A stretch of 64,000 bases of DNA from Camelus bactrianus (GCF_048773025.1 NC_133550.1:6684176-6748175), one strand, 5' to 3'. Numbered from the stretch's first letter, positions 35,722-47,284 are shown. Translations and numbers: made by a program. Notes: generated from the letters alone by a model not told the origin.

Positions 35722-38136
35722 CTGCGGAGGATGGGGTGGGGGTGGGGGGAGACACCAGGGAGGGACATCCGGGGAAGAGGCCACAGAGTGGAGAGACCGA
35801 GGCAGACGGAAAGGCGAGGAGGAGGTAGAAGAGGAAGAAGTGGAGAAAGAACATGAGAGAGACAAAGAGACCAGAGAGATAAGAATCAGACAGAGAGACA
35901 GAGACAGAGACAGAAGGATGGGAGCGTGGAGAGGGAGGATGAGAGAGAGAGGAACAGAGGGTTAGAGCAGCTCTGGGCCGGGGAGGGGTCCCTACCGAAG
36001 TAGCTGTTGGCAGGGACCGGGATGAGGCGGGGGTCCTGCTCCTTCTCACCCCCCGCCTCGTAGGGCCCGTCGTCCAGATGTGCCAGGTCCGCTGAGCCCT
36101 GTGCACAGAGCTCCACCCTGGCCGTGCCTGCAAGGACAGATCTGTTAGTGCCCGGGGCAGGAAGTGAGGTGCACCCCCAGGCCGGCTGTTAGACAGGCCC
36201 CCAGGGAAGCCCCTCCTCTCCTTTCCAGCCCTGTCTCCACCCCCTCCCCGGCCCAAGCTGCCTGGGGTCCCCCAGACTTGGCATCACACTCACCGAGTGT
36301 CAGCCTGGCCAGCGGCAGCGTGCAGAGATGGGAATGGGAGTGATGAAGGGTGGGCTGGTGTGTTGGAGCATGCGCGCCCCGGCTGGGCAGGTGCCCAGCG
36401 GTGGATGTGGGGACTCGTGCCAGCCTGTTGCAGAACACTCAGCCATTCGAAGGAGTGGAGATAGCCCCATTCGTGTATGTGTGTACACTGGCATGACGGT
36501 GGTGGGAGGCGTGGCAGTGAACTTGTGGGCATGCTTGGCCACGTGCTGCCCCCAGTCCCCTCTCTGAGGTACTGGGACATTTTGGTTCCCTTCTCCCCTC
36601 CCCCAGGTGTGACTCACTCTTCCAGTTATAAGTTCCCGGGGCTCCAAAGAGGAGGTAGTGGCTGTCTGCAGAGAAGGCAGCGGCCGTGCCCTGCTGGCAG
36701 AACCCAAACTGTTCGTGGCCCTGCGGGCGCCCCTCACAGAACTTCCACTCCCCACCATCCAGCTCATCATGGATGGCCAGGTCTTGGCTTAGCACAAAGC
36801 AGCGACCAATCACATCCCTTGTCTCCAGGATCTGGTCCACTCGCTGCCGCGACTCGTATCGGTGTGCACAGGTCTGTGCGAGGAAAGGAGCCGTCATTCT
36901 ACTGCATGGGCTGGGGACCTACTTGACCCACATGCATACATGTACATGTTTGGCAGACACTGGTTTGTGTGCACACGTGCATCTGTGTAGGTGCACACAC
37001 ATCCACACACTCCTCTGCCAGCATCACTTGGGTACCACTGCCCAGCCAGTGTTAGGCAGGTATATACAGAACCCCCATCCTACCCTCTCTGCACCCGCTT
37101 CCCGGCCCTGGAGGGAGAAGCCCTTGCTCCACGTTCTGCCCGGGCGCCCACAGCACAGCGAAGCCAGCACACAGAACTCGTGCCTCCTTGATCCCGCCAT
37201 ACGGGACAATCCCCAACGTGCCCAGCTTGGTCCTGCCTCTACCCCTTCCCAAGTGCCATCACCTCATCTGCAAAGAGCTCCCTTCCCTCTCCACTCTCCA
37301 AGCATTGCTTATTCTTGAAATCCTGGCTCAAACCACCCCCACCTGCAGGAGTCTTTTCTCTCCTCTCCTCCCTCAGACTTTCATAGACTGGGGACTGTAC
37401 CACTCACTTAACGTTAACCACATCCTGCCCCGCAGTGACTTGTATTACTGTGTTTGTGCGTGTTAGCGATGACACAGAGAAAGAGAGAAACAGACACAGA
37501 AAAAGAGAGAATGAGAATCTCTGCAGCTAGGCAGCAGGGTAGCTGAGGCACGGGCCAGGCTTTTCCCTGTGTTCACCTGTCCTCTCTCAGCAACTAGCAC
37601 AACACCTGAGTTTGACAAATGAGTGGCTGAATGAACAGATAGATGTTTTTAAATTTCTAAGGACAGGAACTGTGTCTTATGCTTTTTTATATCTCCCTGA
37701 GGTCCTGGGAACCAGACCATCACACCATATGGCCAACCTGAGTTCTGTAAGCACATCTGTGTATATACACACTACACACACACAGATATACACTCACACA
37801 CACACACCACCCTTGCATACAGTCAGAAGATGTACTCACCGCAATTATATTACTATTACAGAGTCAAATTATTTTTCCCTCTTTTTAAAAATTAACTTTT
37901 GTGACTTTTTTCAATAAAAATGGTAAATATTAAAAGTGAAAAAAAATGTGGTACTCACAACAATCTTGCCCCCAGGCCCCTGGCTCTGAACACTGACTCC
38001 CAACCACTGGTTCTCCTTACTCTCCTTCTGCACATCCGCTAGAGGCAGGACACGGGGAATTAGGGGAAGGGAGTGGAGGGGCCTCCCCTCCCCCCGTCAT
38101 GTGCTTCCCCCCACCCGACCCCCACAAGGCCCTCAT

Positions 38137-38263
38137 CTCCCCGGTCGATGTCCACCCTGGAGCAGTCAGTCTCTTCCAGGCTCAGGGGGTAGGCAAAGAG
38201 TCCTCTGGTGCGATTCACCTGCTGCCCAGGCAGAGCCAGAGCCTGGGGAGCGCCCGCCAGCAG
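38137..38263 (-). other. ITGA7: ITGA7 exon 2: 1-bp deletion and lost donor
   Basis: Encodes LLAGAPQALALPGQ and, after the shift, NRTRGLFAYPLSLEETDC. One base is missing near 38220 (GGGCAGAGGTG in place of GGGCAGCAGGTG), which brings TGA into frame at 38215-38217. The exon must end at GGGGAG to join exon 3 in phase, but the next two bases are AT (38135-38136), where a GT donor is needed. The cysteine of human LFACPLS is tyrosine (38189-38191). The acceptor CGCGCAG is intact. Confidence 0.85.
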
Positions 38264-38477
38264 CCTGCGCGATGGGGCAGGAGTTAGTGGCTGGAGCCCT
38301 TCACCTCCCCAGAGCTGCCCAGGCCCAGCTCCTTGGTACCAGCCAGAGTGTTGGAGGACTCAGGAAAAGGGCCTAAAGTCAGTTTTCCCATGTCCTGGTA
38401 AGGGCAAATTAGTACACTTGGCCATGCAACCATCACTTTCCGTACACACATACTACCTGGATGAGAGACCACATACA

Positions 38478-38520
38478 TAGTTCACACACACGCATGCGCG
38501 CGCGCGCACACACACACACA
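38478..38520 (+). repeat. (CA)n/(CG)n microsatellite
   Basis: Alternating CACACGCATGCGCGCGCGCG and (CA)n. Alternating purine-pyrimidine with Z-DNA potential, in ITGA7 intron 1. Confidence 0.85.
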
Positions 38521-39529
38521 CCCCAACTCAAGCAGCCTGGCCAGCACTGCTAGTTTGAAAGAACCGCCTGTTCCCAACACCTGATTCTGACCAGGCCTTC
38601 CCTACCCACTCCCTGGCCCCATCCCCAAGCTCTGCCCTCCTCAGCCATGGGTCAGTTGAAACCTTCCCAGAAATGCCAAGAATGCTGGGAGCAAAAGTAA
38701 CAGGAGCCCAGACTGGCACCATAAGGTGGCCTAGGAACCAGCTTTGGAAGCCAAGCAAGAGACTAGAAATGGCTCTGCCTCCCCCACCCCATCATCGGGG
38801 GCCCATCAAGGACCCACCCACCACCAGCAATCCTGCCGGCCCAGGATTCTGTCGGTCATTCCGGCTGGTATGGAGGTAGGGGCAAGTGCCTCCATTCCTG
38901 CCCATTCTCCCCGCACATCCTGAATCCCCTTCCCCATCCTCCCTTCTCCTCCCCACGTCCATGATTTTCCCCACTTCTCCCACCCACCCTGCCCCCACCC
39001 AGTCTTCTCTCCTACCTCCCCCTCGGATGCTTTCCCAGATACAACTTTCTTGGCAGGACAATTTTCCATGATCACAGCCAAGGCTTCTTCCCCAGGGAAG
39101 GACTGTGCTGGGAATGGAGGCTGCCTGGGTCCCCTAGGGCTGAACCCCTGGACCAGGAGTGAAGGAGAGAGTGAGGCAAGGTGACAGGCACCTAGCTGGC
39201 TACAAGGATCCTCTCTTCGCAGAGGGAGAGACTCAAAGCGGCAGCAGAGCAAACCCCAAGGCCTCTCTCCTACACTCTTTTCCTCCGTCTCCCTTGCTGA
39301 CAGCCAAGGCCTGAAGCTGTGCAGGGCAATATTGCAGACAGGCATTCGCAGGGCACCATGCCAGTTCTGATGGGGCACAGAGCCATTCTCCCTTCCCACA
39401 ACTCCTTTCTCTTCGCAGCTGTCATCCCATGTCAGAGCCAGTGTCAAGAGAGAGGAGGGGGTGGGAAGTGCAAGGGAAGAGAGCAGACACTGGGCACTGA
39501 TTAACAACAATTTATTGAGAATCTATCAC

Positions 39530-39905
39530 CTGCCGAGCCCTGTGTCAGGCACTGATGAGACAAGGAAGTAATATTTAGTCAGCACGTACTACGGTCAGAC
39601 CCAGCCCTAGGCTAGATGCCAGGGATATGAGGAACTAACGTATTAGACTCTCTACTGACCAGAAATTGACACGACATTGTAAACTGACTATACTTCGATT
39701 AAAAAAATAAACAGACTCTCTACTGGGTGCCGGGCACCAGGCCAGGCAGGTTACCTTCACCAGCTCATTTAACCTTCACAACAGTCCTCTGTGAGGATTC
39801 TTCTCCTGTCTTTCAGATGAGGAAACTTGCCCAGAGACATTAGTAGTATGCTAGAATTCAAACCCACATCTGCCTAACTCCAATACCCGTGTCTTTTCCA
39901 CCACT
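39530..39905 (+). repeat. MIR region split by a small L1 insertion
   Basis: TTTATTGAGAATCTATCACC with GCCCTGTGTCAGGCACTGAT, then GGCACCAGGCCAGGCAGGTT and TTTCAGATGAGGAAACTTGC, are MIR bodies. A 55-bp L1 tip at 39658-39712 lies between the two halves. Confidence 0.65.
39658..39712 (+). mobile_element. Very short L1 3' tip with target-site duplication
   Basis: ACATTGTAAACTGACTATAC with TTCGATTAAAAAAATAAAC is the last part of an artiodactyl L1 3' end. It is bounded by AGACTCTCTACTG at 39645-39657 and again at 39713-39725, a perfect 13-bp target-site duplication. A severely 5'-truncated and fairly recent insertion. Confidence 0.85.
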
Positions 39906-42539
39906 CAATGACTCGCCACCTCCAGAAAAGGGAGACGGAGATGGGGAGAGGACGGTACCCTGAGCAGAAAAACAAACTGAGTGGCATAGCCAACCTTTGG
40001 ACAAGTCTGCGGTGCCTCACCTCCACACACAGGAATGGTGACCCCTTGGAGGACCGGGGCTGTCTTATTCATCTTTGCACTTGCCCCCTAGGAGGTGTCC
40101 GGATGTGTTCACTGAACCCGCACATTATGTAGGCTCACGGAGGCAACCAATGCCTCAGCTGGTCTGTGCATAACTAAGTACCAGGAGAAGCGAACAACCA
40201 GTGCTCAGTGCTCACAACTCCCCTGGAGATCACGAGCTGGGGTCGGGCTGGGGGATCCACCTGGAGGAAAGAAGCTGAGTGCATAGCTATGCCCAGCCCC
40301 ACGCAGTGGAGAAGAGAACAGACCATGCCTCCTGGAACAAGAGTTCCCACATGCAGCCACTCCAGTCCCTCCACCTCTGCCCCTGCCACACACTCCTTCC
40401 TGACTTCATCCCATGGTCCTCAGCCACCCCAGGCCTCTGGACAGAACAGTAGCCACAGCTGCAGCCACTGCAGAGAGAAAGACAGAGACATGCTGGAAGC
40501 TGGGAGCAAGGGACTCCTTGGGAACCTGGCTTAGTGGAGGCGAAGGAGTAGCCCACTACCTCGGTACCTCTCACCTCCCCACACACTCCAGCCTCCAATC
40601 CAATCCAGCCCTCTCTGGCTCTCAGTCTAGGTGGCCCTCTGGGGAGGGTGCTCGGCCTGGAAGGTTGGCTCAGCCCAGGGGGTACTCTAGCCAAGCCGTT
40701 GGATCGGGGCTCTCTGTAAGGCACTAAAGCTACTCTCCAGCTCCGTGGATCACTACACAAGAATAAAAGTACCAGCACTGTCACAGCGCCCACTACAGGC
40801 CTGTGCTATTCCCAGCATTTTCCATATATTAAGAACTCTTTCAATGCCCACAACTCTATATGGTCATACTATTGTTCATCTCCATTTTACAGTTGATGGA
40901 AATAAATGAGGCTGAAACCACAGCGCAAAGAAGGTTAAACTTCAAAGTCTCATCTCGGGGCCAGATCGAAATACATCAAAATAGGTGAGGTCTTTCAATC
41001 AGCAAATGCTGGGGCAAGTGAACTGCAACTCCAAAGCCGGGGGGACTTAGCAAGGTACCCACCTGGCCTCTCATGTGCCACCAGATAGCGGAGTGCCCCC
41101 TGCTGGAGCAAGAGCAGGGTGAGGGGGTCAGGCCCCTCTGGGAATGCCCCAGGCTTGGCTCTGGGAGACAGAATCAGGGGCCACCTTCAGAGATGAAGGG
41201 GAAATGACAAGAGACCAAGCTATTAAAAATAACCTAGAATTTGCCTGGAAATAGCTCAGAGTTCAGCATGTCCTACAAAGGCCTCCAGTCCTGGAACTCT
41301 GGCAGATGCGGGGAGAGAGGTGAAGGGAGGGAGACAGAGATGAGGGAGGAAGCAGAGAGAAGGCTGAAGAAGAGATGAAGTCAGTAGCTTTCTATCACTC
41401 CCAAAGTTTGGGGGACCACTGACCCTGCTCCCTAATGACAAAGGAAATGGAAGAAGAAAGATCAGAACTAGCCCCTCCTCCCTGAACAAGGCAAGGGAAA
41501 TGAGCTCTGGGCCCTACCCTCTGCCCCCAGGGCAACAGCAGTGGGGAGAAGAGAGTCCCAGTGGGTAGCACTGATCCCAGTAATGGACACTTAGTGTGGC
41601 TTAGGGTCTGACCTAGGAGAGAAAAGCCCCCCGCCCCTGGCGGGAAGGGGTGGGAAGCTTTCTTCCCCTTCCTGCCTCTTTTTCACATGGCACACCAGAG
41701 CAGGAGCCAACTGCACAAGAAGCATGACAGTCACAGGCCCCACACACAACTGTGTCCTCCCCCGGGTCCCAAACTGATCAGAAACTAACCAGAATTGTCC
41801 TCTGCCCCTCACTCCTCCCCGCCTTCCCCCACTGCTGAGATTCCTGGAACTGGAAATTTCCTGAGGAGGAGAAGAGGGAACCGCCTGGCCAGCATCCTTC
41901 CTGGGTCCCCCTCACTGCTGCTGCCGCTGCTGCTACAGCTCTGGGGGGCTCTGTTCTCTGCCACTCTCGATCACCAAACCACCTAGTACAGATTGCCAGA
42001 CCACCCCCGCCCCCAGGTCTTCCGAGCCTCTCCTCCCAGCCTTCCCCGTGGTCTTGAGCCACAGAAGCAGCAGGTCTCCCCTGGCCTCCCAGTGTGCTGC
42101 TGCTCTCATCCCACCCCATGGCACTACTCTGGCAAGAAGATATTTATGGAGTCTACCCTCCATCCCTCCCATGGCACCTTCAACCTCTGTCCTTTCGCTC
42201 TTCTGCCCTAAGCAGAGGCAAAATGCTCAATCTCCCTTCCTGGGGAAGTTCAGTCCCCTGAAGGAGGGGAGCCACAGGCCCTGGGACTGGAAGGAGGATG
42301 CAAGTGGGGTGAAAGGCAAAAGGAGGTGGCTCCTGGCCAAGACAAGAACCTTGCTCTCAAACCCATCCCCAAAGCAAGACCCTGGGTCTCAGACCCAAGA
42401 CAGACGAGACAAAGCTCTAGGCTGGGGTATCGGATACCTGTGGTCAGTCTGAGTCTTGGTGGGGTTGGAAGATTGAGAGATGGGGCAGGGGGGTGGGGTG
42501 ACTGTGGCTCGGGCACGGGTATTCTGGGCGGGTGCGGTG

Positions 42540-43160
42540 ACTCACCAGCTCTGGGGTCGGGGCTGCAACTGCCCACGCAGAGCCACAGAGAAGCCGAAGA
42601 GGCTCCCCAGCCCGCCCTCCTTGCGCAGGGCGCCCATCACGTCCAGATTGAAAGCTACAGCCCCTGGGGAGAGCAGTCCAGCGAGCAGGGAGCCGAGAAG
42701 GTAACAAATTCTAGGGGCCCCCCAAGGATCGCGGCCCGGAGTCCCGGCCATGGAGCGAGTCCCGGCTATGGTGCGACCCCCGCGCGCTCTCGCCCAGAGC
42801 CCCACGTGTTCCAGGGCGAGTCTCTGGTCTCCGAGTCTCGCTAATCCTTCAGGGGGGGTCTCCCAATCTATCGCCTCATCACCCCGCTCCTGCCACTCCG
42901 CAGCCCCAGCACTGGCAAGACGCCTGCTGCAGCAGCAGCAGCCCGGCGTCCACTCGGGCTCCCGCCTCCGCTCCCACAAGTGCCGTCCTCACCCCGCCCT
43001 TTGGTGCCGCGGCACGTGGAGGCCGCCGGGAGCCCTTGAGGGATGCCCAGAACGGCAGCTCTTGGTGGGACCTCGCTCCCCCCGCCCCCCAGCTCCACCT
43101 CAGCTTCGGCACCGCCCCCGTCAGCGTCAGCGGTCTCCCCTTCCTCCCACTCTTGCTCAA
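42540..43160 (-). promoter_or_regulatory. ITGA7: ITGA7 CpG-rich first exon and core promoter region
   Basis: GC-rich with many CpG dinucleotides around and upstream of the ATG. There is no clear TATA box at a usual distance. A CACGTG E-box lies near 43013-43018. The transcription start could not be fixed from sequence. Confidence 0.6.
42546..42751 (-). other. ITGA7: ITGA7 coding exon 1 (signal peptide)
   Basis: MAGTPGRDPWGAPRICYLLG starts a signal peptide (LLGSLLAGLLSPGAVA), followed by the mature N-terminus FNLDVMGALRKEG. The start aligns with human MAGARSRDPWGA. The donor is GTGAG at 42545 and below. The EPGS and HRQ residues shared by human and mouse are GLGS and RGQ here, in a stretch that is normally very stable. 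Confidence 0.85.
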
Positions 43161-43964
43161 GCCTGCGAGTGGTGCAAGAGGCGGGGGGTGGAGGGGGGCG
43201 TAGAAATTTGGATAGAAAGGGGCCAAAAAAGAGAAAGAGAGAGGGGAGAGATGAGAAGTGGATGAGGCTAAAGGCCAGTGTGGGAAGACAGATGCAGACA
43301 GAAAGAGAGGTGATGAAAGGGTGGTGGTCTCGGGCCTGAGTCCGGTGTGGTGCCTTAATGCTCCCTTCTCCCCGTGGACACACAGAGCACCTCTTCTGCT
43401 GTTCGAGTCACACCCTCTCCCATCCCATTCCATCCACCCCTCAGAGCCCGGCAGTGGGTGGCAACGGCCGTGCTAACCACGTCGAGATGCTTCAGGGGAA
43501 CAGAGGAAAAGACAGGCACAAAAAGAGTAAAACTGAGCAGGCCTGGAGAGGGGAGCAAAGGAGGCAACAAGAAAGAAAACAGAAAGAGAAAAGAGATGGA
43601 GAAAGAAGGGCAAGAGTTCGATCAACAAGGGCAGAATGAAAGGAGAAAACAAGGAAAAGACTGATCCAGGAAGAGGAAATTAAGTCGGGGGGAGGAGGGG
43701 CTGTCAAAGAAGGGGGAAGATGAGAGACTGGACCCTAGAGACGGAGGACAGGGAAGGGTGCCTCCAGATTCCAGACCCTTCCCAGGGTACATTTCCCACC
43801 CTCAAAAGGGGAAGGGATCGGAGGGGGCAGAGTCCTGGGCAGGGGCTGGCTGGGGCTTTCCAGGGATGTCTGCAGGGATCGGCAGACCTGTCCCTCTGCG
43901 TCTCCTCCCCCCACCCCCCAGGCTGAGACAAAGGCAAAGGGAGAGAGGACATTTTCCAACTCTG

Positions 43965-43974
43965 CTATTTATAA
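43965..43974 (-). promoter_or_regulatory. MEF2-type site upstream of ITGA7
   Basis: CTATTTATAA matches the MEF2 consensus YTAWWWWTAR exactly, about 1.2 kb upstream of the ITGA7 start. MEF2 drives muscle genes, which fits the normal expression of ITGA7. Activity is inferred only. Confidence 0.4.
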
Positions 43975-44929
43975 CTCCAATCCAGAAATGGGGCCGGGAA
44001 GGGAGATAGGAAATAACTTGGCACAACTGGAACCTCACTTGCTCCCTCCTCCCCTTCCTAGTTCTCTTTCTTACCAGCTGTTGGTCTTGAGTATATCCAT
44101 CTGTCCATCTTTCCCTTCTCTCTCTCACTCTCTGGTTTTGTCTCATCCCCAGCTCTGTCTTTGTCCCCTGTCTCGTCTGTGTCACTTGGAATCTTTCTAG
44201 ACTATTTCCCAGTGTCTCTAATGTTTTCTCCACCCCTCAAACACTCTCATATTCTTAAGATTCTCTCTTTTCCCCCTTTCTTAAAAGCTCCCATACGTGT
44301 TTTCCCTAATTCTTCTTTCCATATTCCCTTTGACTCTCTTACTTCTTTGTCCAGGATTATACTAAAATAACAAACAAACAAACAAATAGGCTCTCACTCT
44401 GCTGGCCCTGGGACAGTCCTTGCCCTGGGTAAGTTACTATACATTTGAAGGTTTGGGTCTCCATTTTTGCAACACTCCCCCTGCAGGCCTCCAGGGGACT
44501 GGCACACCTCTACAAAGGTGCTATGAAGGTGATACAGCAGGCTGACCCCGAGATCCTACTTTTATCATCATCCAGATACGCCCTCTCCATCCCTTTCCTA
44601 TCTCAGAGCCCAGACAACACAGAAGAGCCGATATGATAATGCAGAGGAGCGAAATCAGGATAGAACCCGAAACTCTGGACTCTCAGCCCAAACATCCAAC
44701 CGGGCTCAAAATGCCTTCAGAGCCCCAGCTGCCTTCTTCTCTGTCTGCACCTGCAGCTTCTGCCTCCCTCCATCTCCACTCCAGCAGCTCCTGCTAAATC
44801 GGAGCCTGAAATCAGATGTCAAGAATCTGCTTCTGACCTCCTCTGCCCAAATATTTGAGAAGTCACCTCACCTGCCACAGGAGGAAGGAGCAGGAAAGGA
44901 GAGAGAGAGGCCGCCCAAAATCAGCCTGG

Positions 44930-44939
44930 CTATAAATAG
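44930..44939 (-). promoter_or_regulatory. Second MEF2-type site (or TATA-like box)
   Basis: CTATAAATAG is a second perfect YTAWWWWTAR match, about 2.2 kb upstream of the ITGA7 start. A CACCTG E-box lies about 60 bases away near 44870. The pairing of E-box and MEF2 is typical of muscle enhancers. It could also act as a TATA box. Confidence 0.4.
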
Positions 44940-45179
44940 TGGGGAGAGGGAGGGCGGGGGAGCATGCAGGAGTCCCAGACCAGCCTGGTACATTTAGACA
45001 TGTAGGTTTTCCCTAAAGGGGAAGTGAGACCAGGTTGTTGGAATGGAGAGGAATATTGGAGGTCAAGGAGGGGAATGAAGAAGCTGGAGGAATCCAGATA
45101 ATGGAGGCAGCTCGATATTAGAATAAATAACCTGCCAGAGAACTTTTGTATTTGAGTCTGGAGTTTGGAAATTCATTCA

Positions 45180-45645
45180 ATTAAAACCAATGCTGATACC
45201 GTGTGATTCCACTCGTATAACACTGTCAAAATGACAGAACTGGAGAGATGAGGAACAGATTGCTGCTCGCTAGGGGACAGAGATGCGGGGGGGGGGGTTA
45301 ATATACAAAGATAGCACAGGGAGTTCCTTCATGGGGATGAAGAGTTCTGTATCTTGACTTCGGTGGTGGTTATTCAAACCTATATGGGAAATAAAATTGC
45401 ATAGAACTACGCACACAGGCGCACACATATGCAAATGAATGCATATAAAAAACTGGGGGAAACGGAATAAAGCTTGTAGGCTAGTTAACAGAATTGTACC
45501 TGAGTCAGCAACCTGGTTCTGATACCGTGCCACAGTTACAGATGGTGTCACCACTGGGGGAGCTGGGGGAAGGGCACAAGGGAATGTACTGTTTTTGCAA
45601 CTTCCTCTGCATCTGTAATTATTTCAAAATAATTTCAAAATATTT
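45180..45645 (+). repeat. Old L1 3' UTR fragment
   Basis: TGTGATTCCACTCGTATAAC, GGTGGTGGTTATTCAAACCT, TGGGAAATAAAATTGCATAG and a TCTGTAATTATTTCAAAATA end are typical of old L1 3' UTRs. Confidence 0.65.
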
Positions 45646-45649
45646 AAAA

Positions 45650-47284
45650 AAATTGATAAATGTCCGGACCCAGCAAAGACTTTGCCCCTTATCTGAGTGG
45701 AAGCCGAGGTTTCTCCAGCCCCTCTGTCCCTCTTCCCCTCCCTCCGGAGCCCCTATTTTCCAGCTCCCCCAGATGACACATTTTCTAGCTGCTGTGTCTA
45801 GCTTAGGAGCAAACACTTTCAGAACACACTGCAGGGTTTACTTCTCCCTCCACCTCATCTGGCAGCAGAGCCTTGGAGCATATGTCCCAGGGCCAGCCTC
45901 TTCCTCCCCAACACACACAGCCTCAGGACTTTCTTACCGGCCCCCACCCCTCCAGCACTAGAGGCCTTCTGTGGCCTCTGAATTCTGGCTGTAGCCAAAG
46001 TTCGAACTCTGGGAGTGGCTGGGAGAGAAGGAATAGAAATGTGATCGAGGGGAGTCCTTTGAGAAGTGGCTTGACCACTGTGGTCTTGGAGGATCCAAGG
46101 GAAAACCCCTTGCGCCTTGGGGAGAAGGACTGGGAGGTCACTTCCCACAGGGAGCCATTCAGACTGTCTTGAGGGCCCTTTTTCTTTGAGTGTGGGCTTC
46201 ATGCCAACATTTGGAACTTGGCCACACCACCAACGGCCCCCTCTTGAAGCCCAGCCAGATCTCCCAGTATGAGAAGCCTTCTCCGCTCACACCATGTCCT
46301 CCCTCAGTCCTCACCCAACCCTAACAACTCAGCAGCTTCCGGCCCTAATGCTTAGCCCAGCCAGTCAGCTTGGAGATCGCTAATTAAAGCTAACTCTGAA
46401 GGAGACCTCCAAAGAACAGGGAAATGAGTGGAGAAAAGAATTACAGAGTTGCGTTCACCCATTCTAAGAGAAAGTAATCCGGGTGGGAAATTGTAAGCAG
46501 AGGTGGGCAGAAAAAGATTTCAAAGTTCAAGAGTCATTCTCCGGTTATGTATGCAGCTAGTGTCTGTCTCTACCAAAGGCAGGTGGACACTGAGGTTAGA
46601 CAGTGAGCAACAAGGGTCTAGAACAAGAGCAGATGGAGGATGATATCAGCTGGGGTCCCCAGATGCAGGTACCCATGTCCTCTGCCCAGATCTAGGGCAA
46701 AGGAACAGCCAGCGCATGGGAGAGGAGGGCGGGGCTGATGTCTGCAGAGTCCTGGCACTCTCAACACTGACTATGAAAATGTCAGGAGGCTGTGCCAAGG
46801 TGGGTGAGGGTAATACAGCATGGGCCTGGCACTCTCCATGAGTCATCCTCTTCCCAAAAGTCACAGACTCTCAGCCAAAACCCCCAACACCAACCCCCTC
46901 ATTAGCTCCTGCCCCCTGTTTCACATTCTCCTTGTCACCGTTCTCTGGCACCCCTTCCAACCCCAGCCTGTCTCTCCCAGCTTTGGGAGTGAGGCACTGG
47001 GCATTTTCCAATCTGCCTCTGTTTTGCTTGCTTACTGCAGTTGGAAGCTAGAGCCAGAGGGGGCGAGGACCGGGCCAGGCTGCCCTGCGATGCTCTCACT
47101 CTTCCCGCTTCTATTGACCAGCCACTTTCTGGAGCAGAGCCTCTTCCCAAACACTCCTCCTCTGCCAGGATTCCCTTCAACTGATGCCCCACAAGTACAG
47201 AGGGGCACAGTGGCAGGAGACAGCGAGCCCTCCCTAAAAGTGCTTCTGGGCTCCCCCTCCTGGGGCCCCTCTCATGGAGTCTGC
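45650..47284. other. No gene recognised
   Basis: Intergenic sequence. Open frames (for example 46820-47437) show no domain and no splice support. Confidence 0.5.

Larger units (their letters stand above)
38264..42545 (-). other. ITGA7 intron 1
   Basis: About 4.3 kb, holding the MIR and L1 tip above and further old repeat text near 40790-40950. No other gene was recognised. Confidence 0.7.
23760..42751 (-). pseudogene. ITGA7: Integrin alpha-7 (laminin receptor chain), decayed copy
   Basis: ITGA7 pairs with integrin beta-1 to bind laminin in muscle. Coding exons, in transcript order: 42546-42751, 38137-38263, 37959-38038, 36618-36873, 35996-36127, X2 35602-35721, 34550-34757, 34225-34419, 33779-33867, 33533-33660, 33267-33362, 33046-33107, 32756-32925, 32184-32333, 31453-31568, 30725-30917, 30561-30642, 30373-30454, 30160-30233, 29924-30026, 29240-29416, 28928-29056, 27005-27119, 26698-26796, 26485-26609, 24236-24466. 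Signal peptide, FG-GAP propeller repeats with DxNxDG calcium loops (DLNNDGW, DLNQDGF), an RDRRRRE cleavage site, transmembrane helix and GFFKR are all present. Phase and length show indels: exon 2 -1 (TGA at codon 85), exon 8 +1, exon 17 +1, exon 18 +2, exon 19 -1, exon 23 +1, transmembrane exon -1. The exon 2 donor is AT instead of GT. Conserved residues have also changed. Only about 84 residues are readable as it stands. This is a decayed gene copy rather than a working gene, unless the assembly is noisy. Confidence 0.88.
43200..45179. other. ITGA7 upstream region, no gene
   Basis: Apart from the two MEF2-type sites there is only purine-rich, then pyrimidine-rich low-complexity sequence (43.2-43.7 kb A/G-rich, 44.05-44.35 kb C/T-rich). 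No coding exon. Confidence 0.5.

Noticed and set aside
38099-38136. A U12-type AT-AC intron after ITGA7 exon 2
   Set aside because: The donor does not read ATATCC and the acceptor ends in AG with a U2-type tract; the AT is better explained as a mutated GT.
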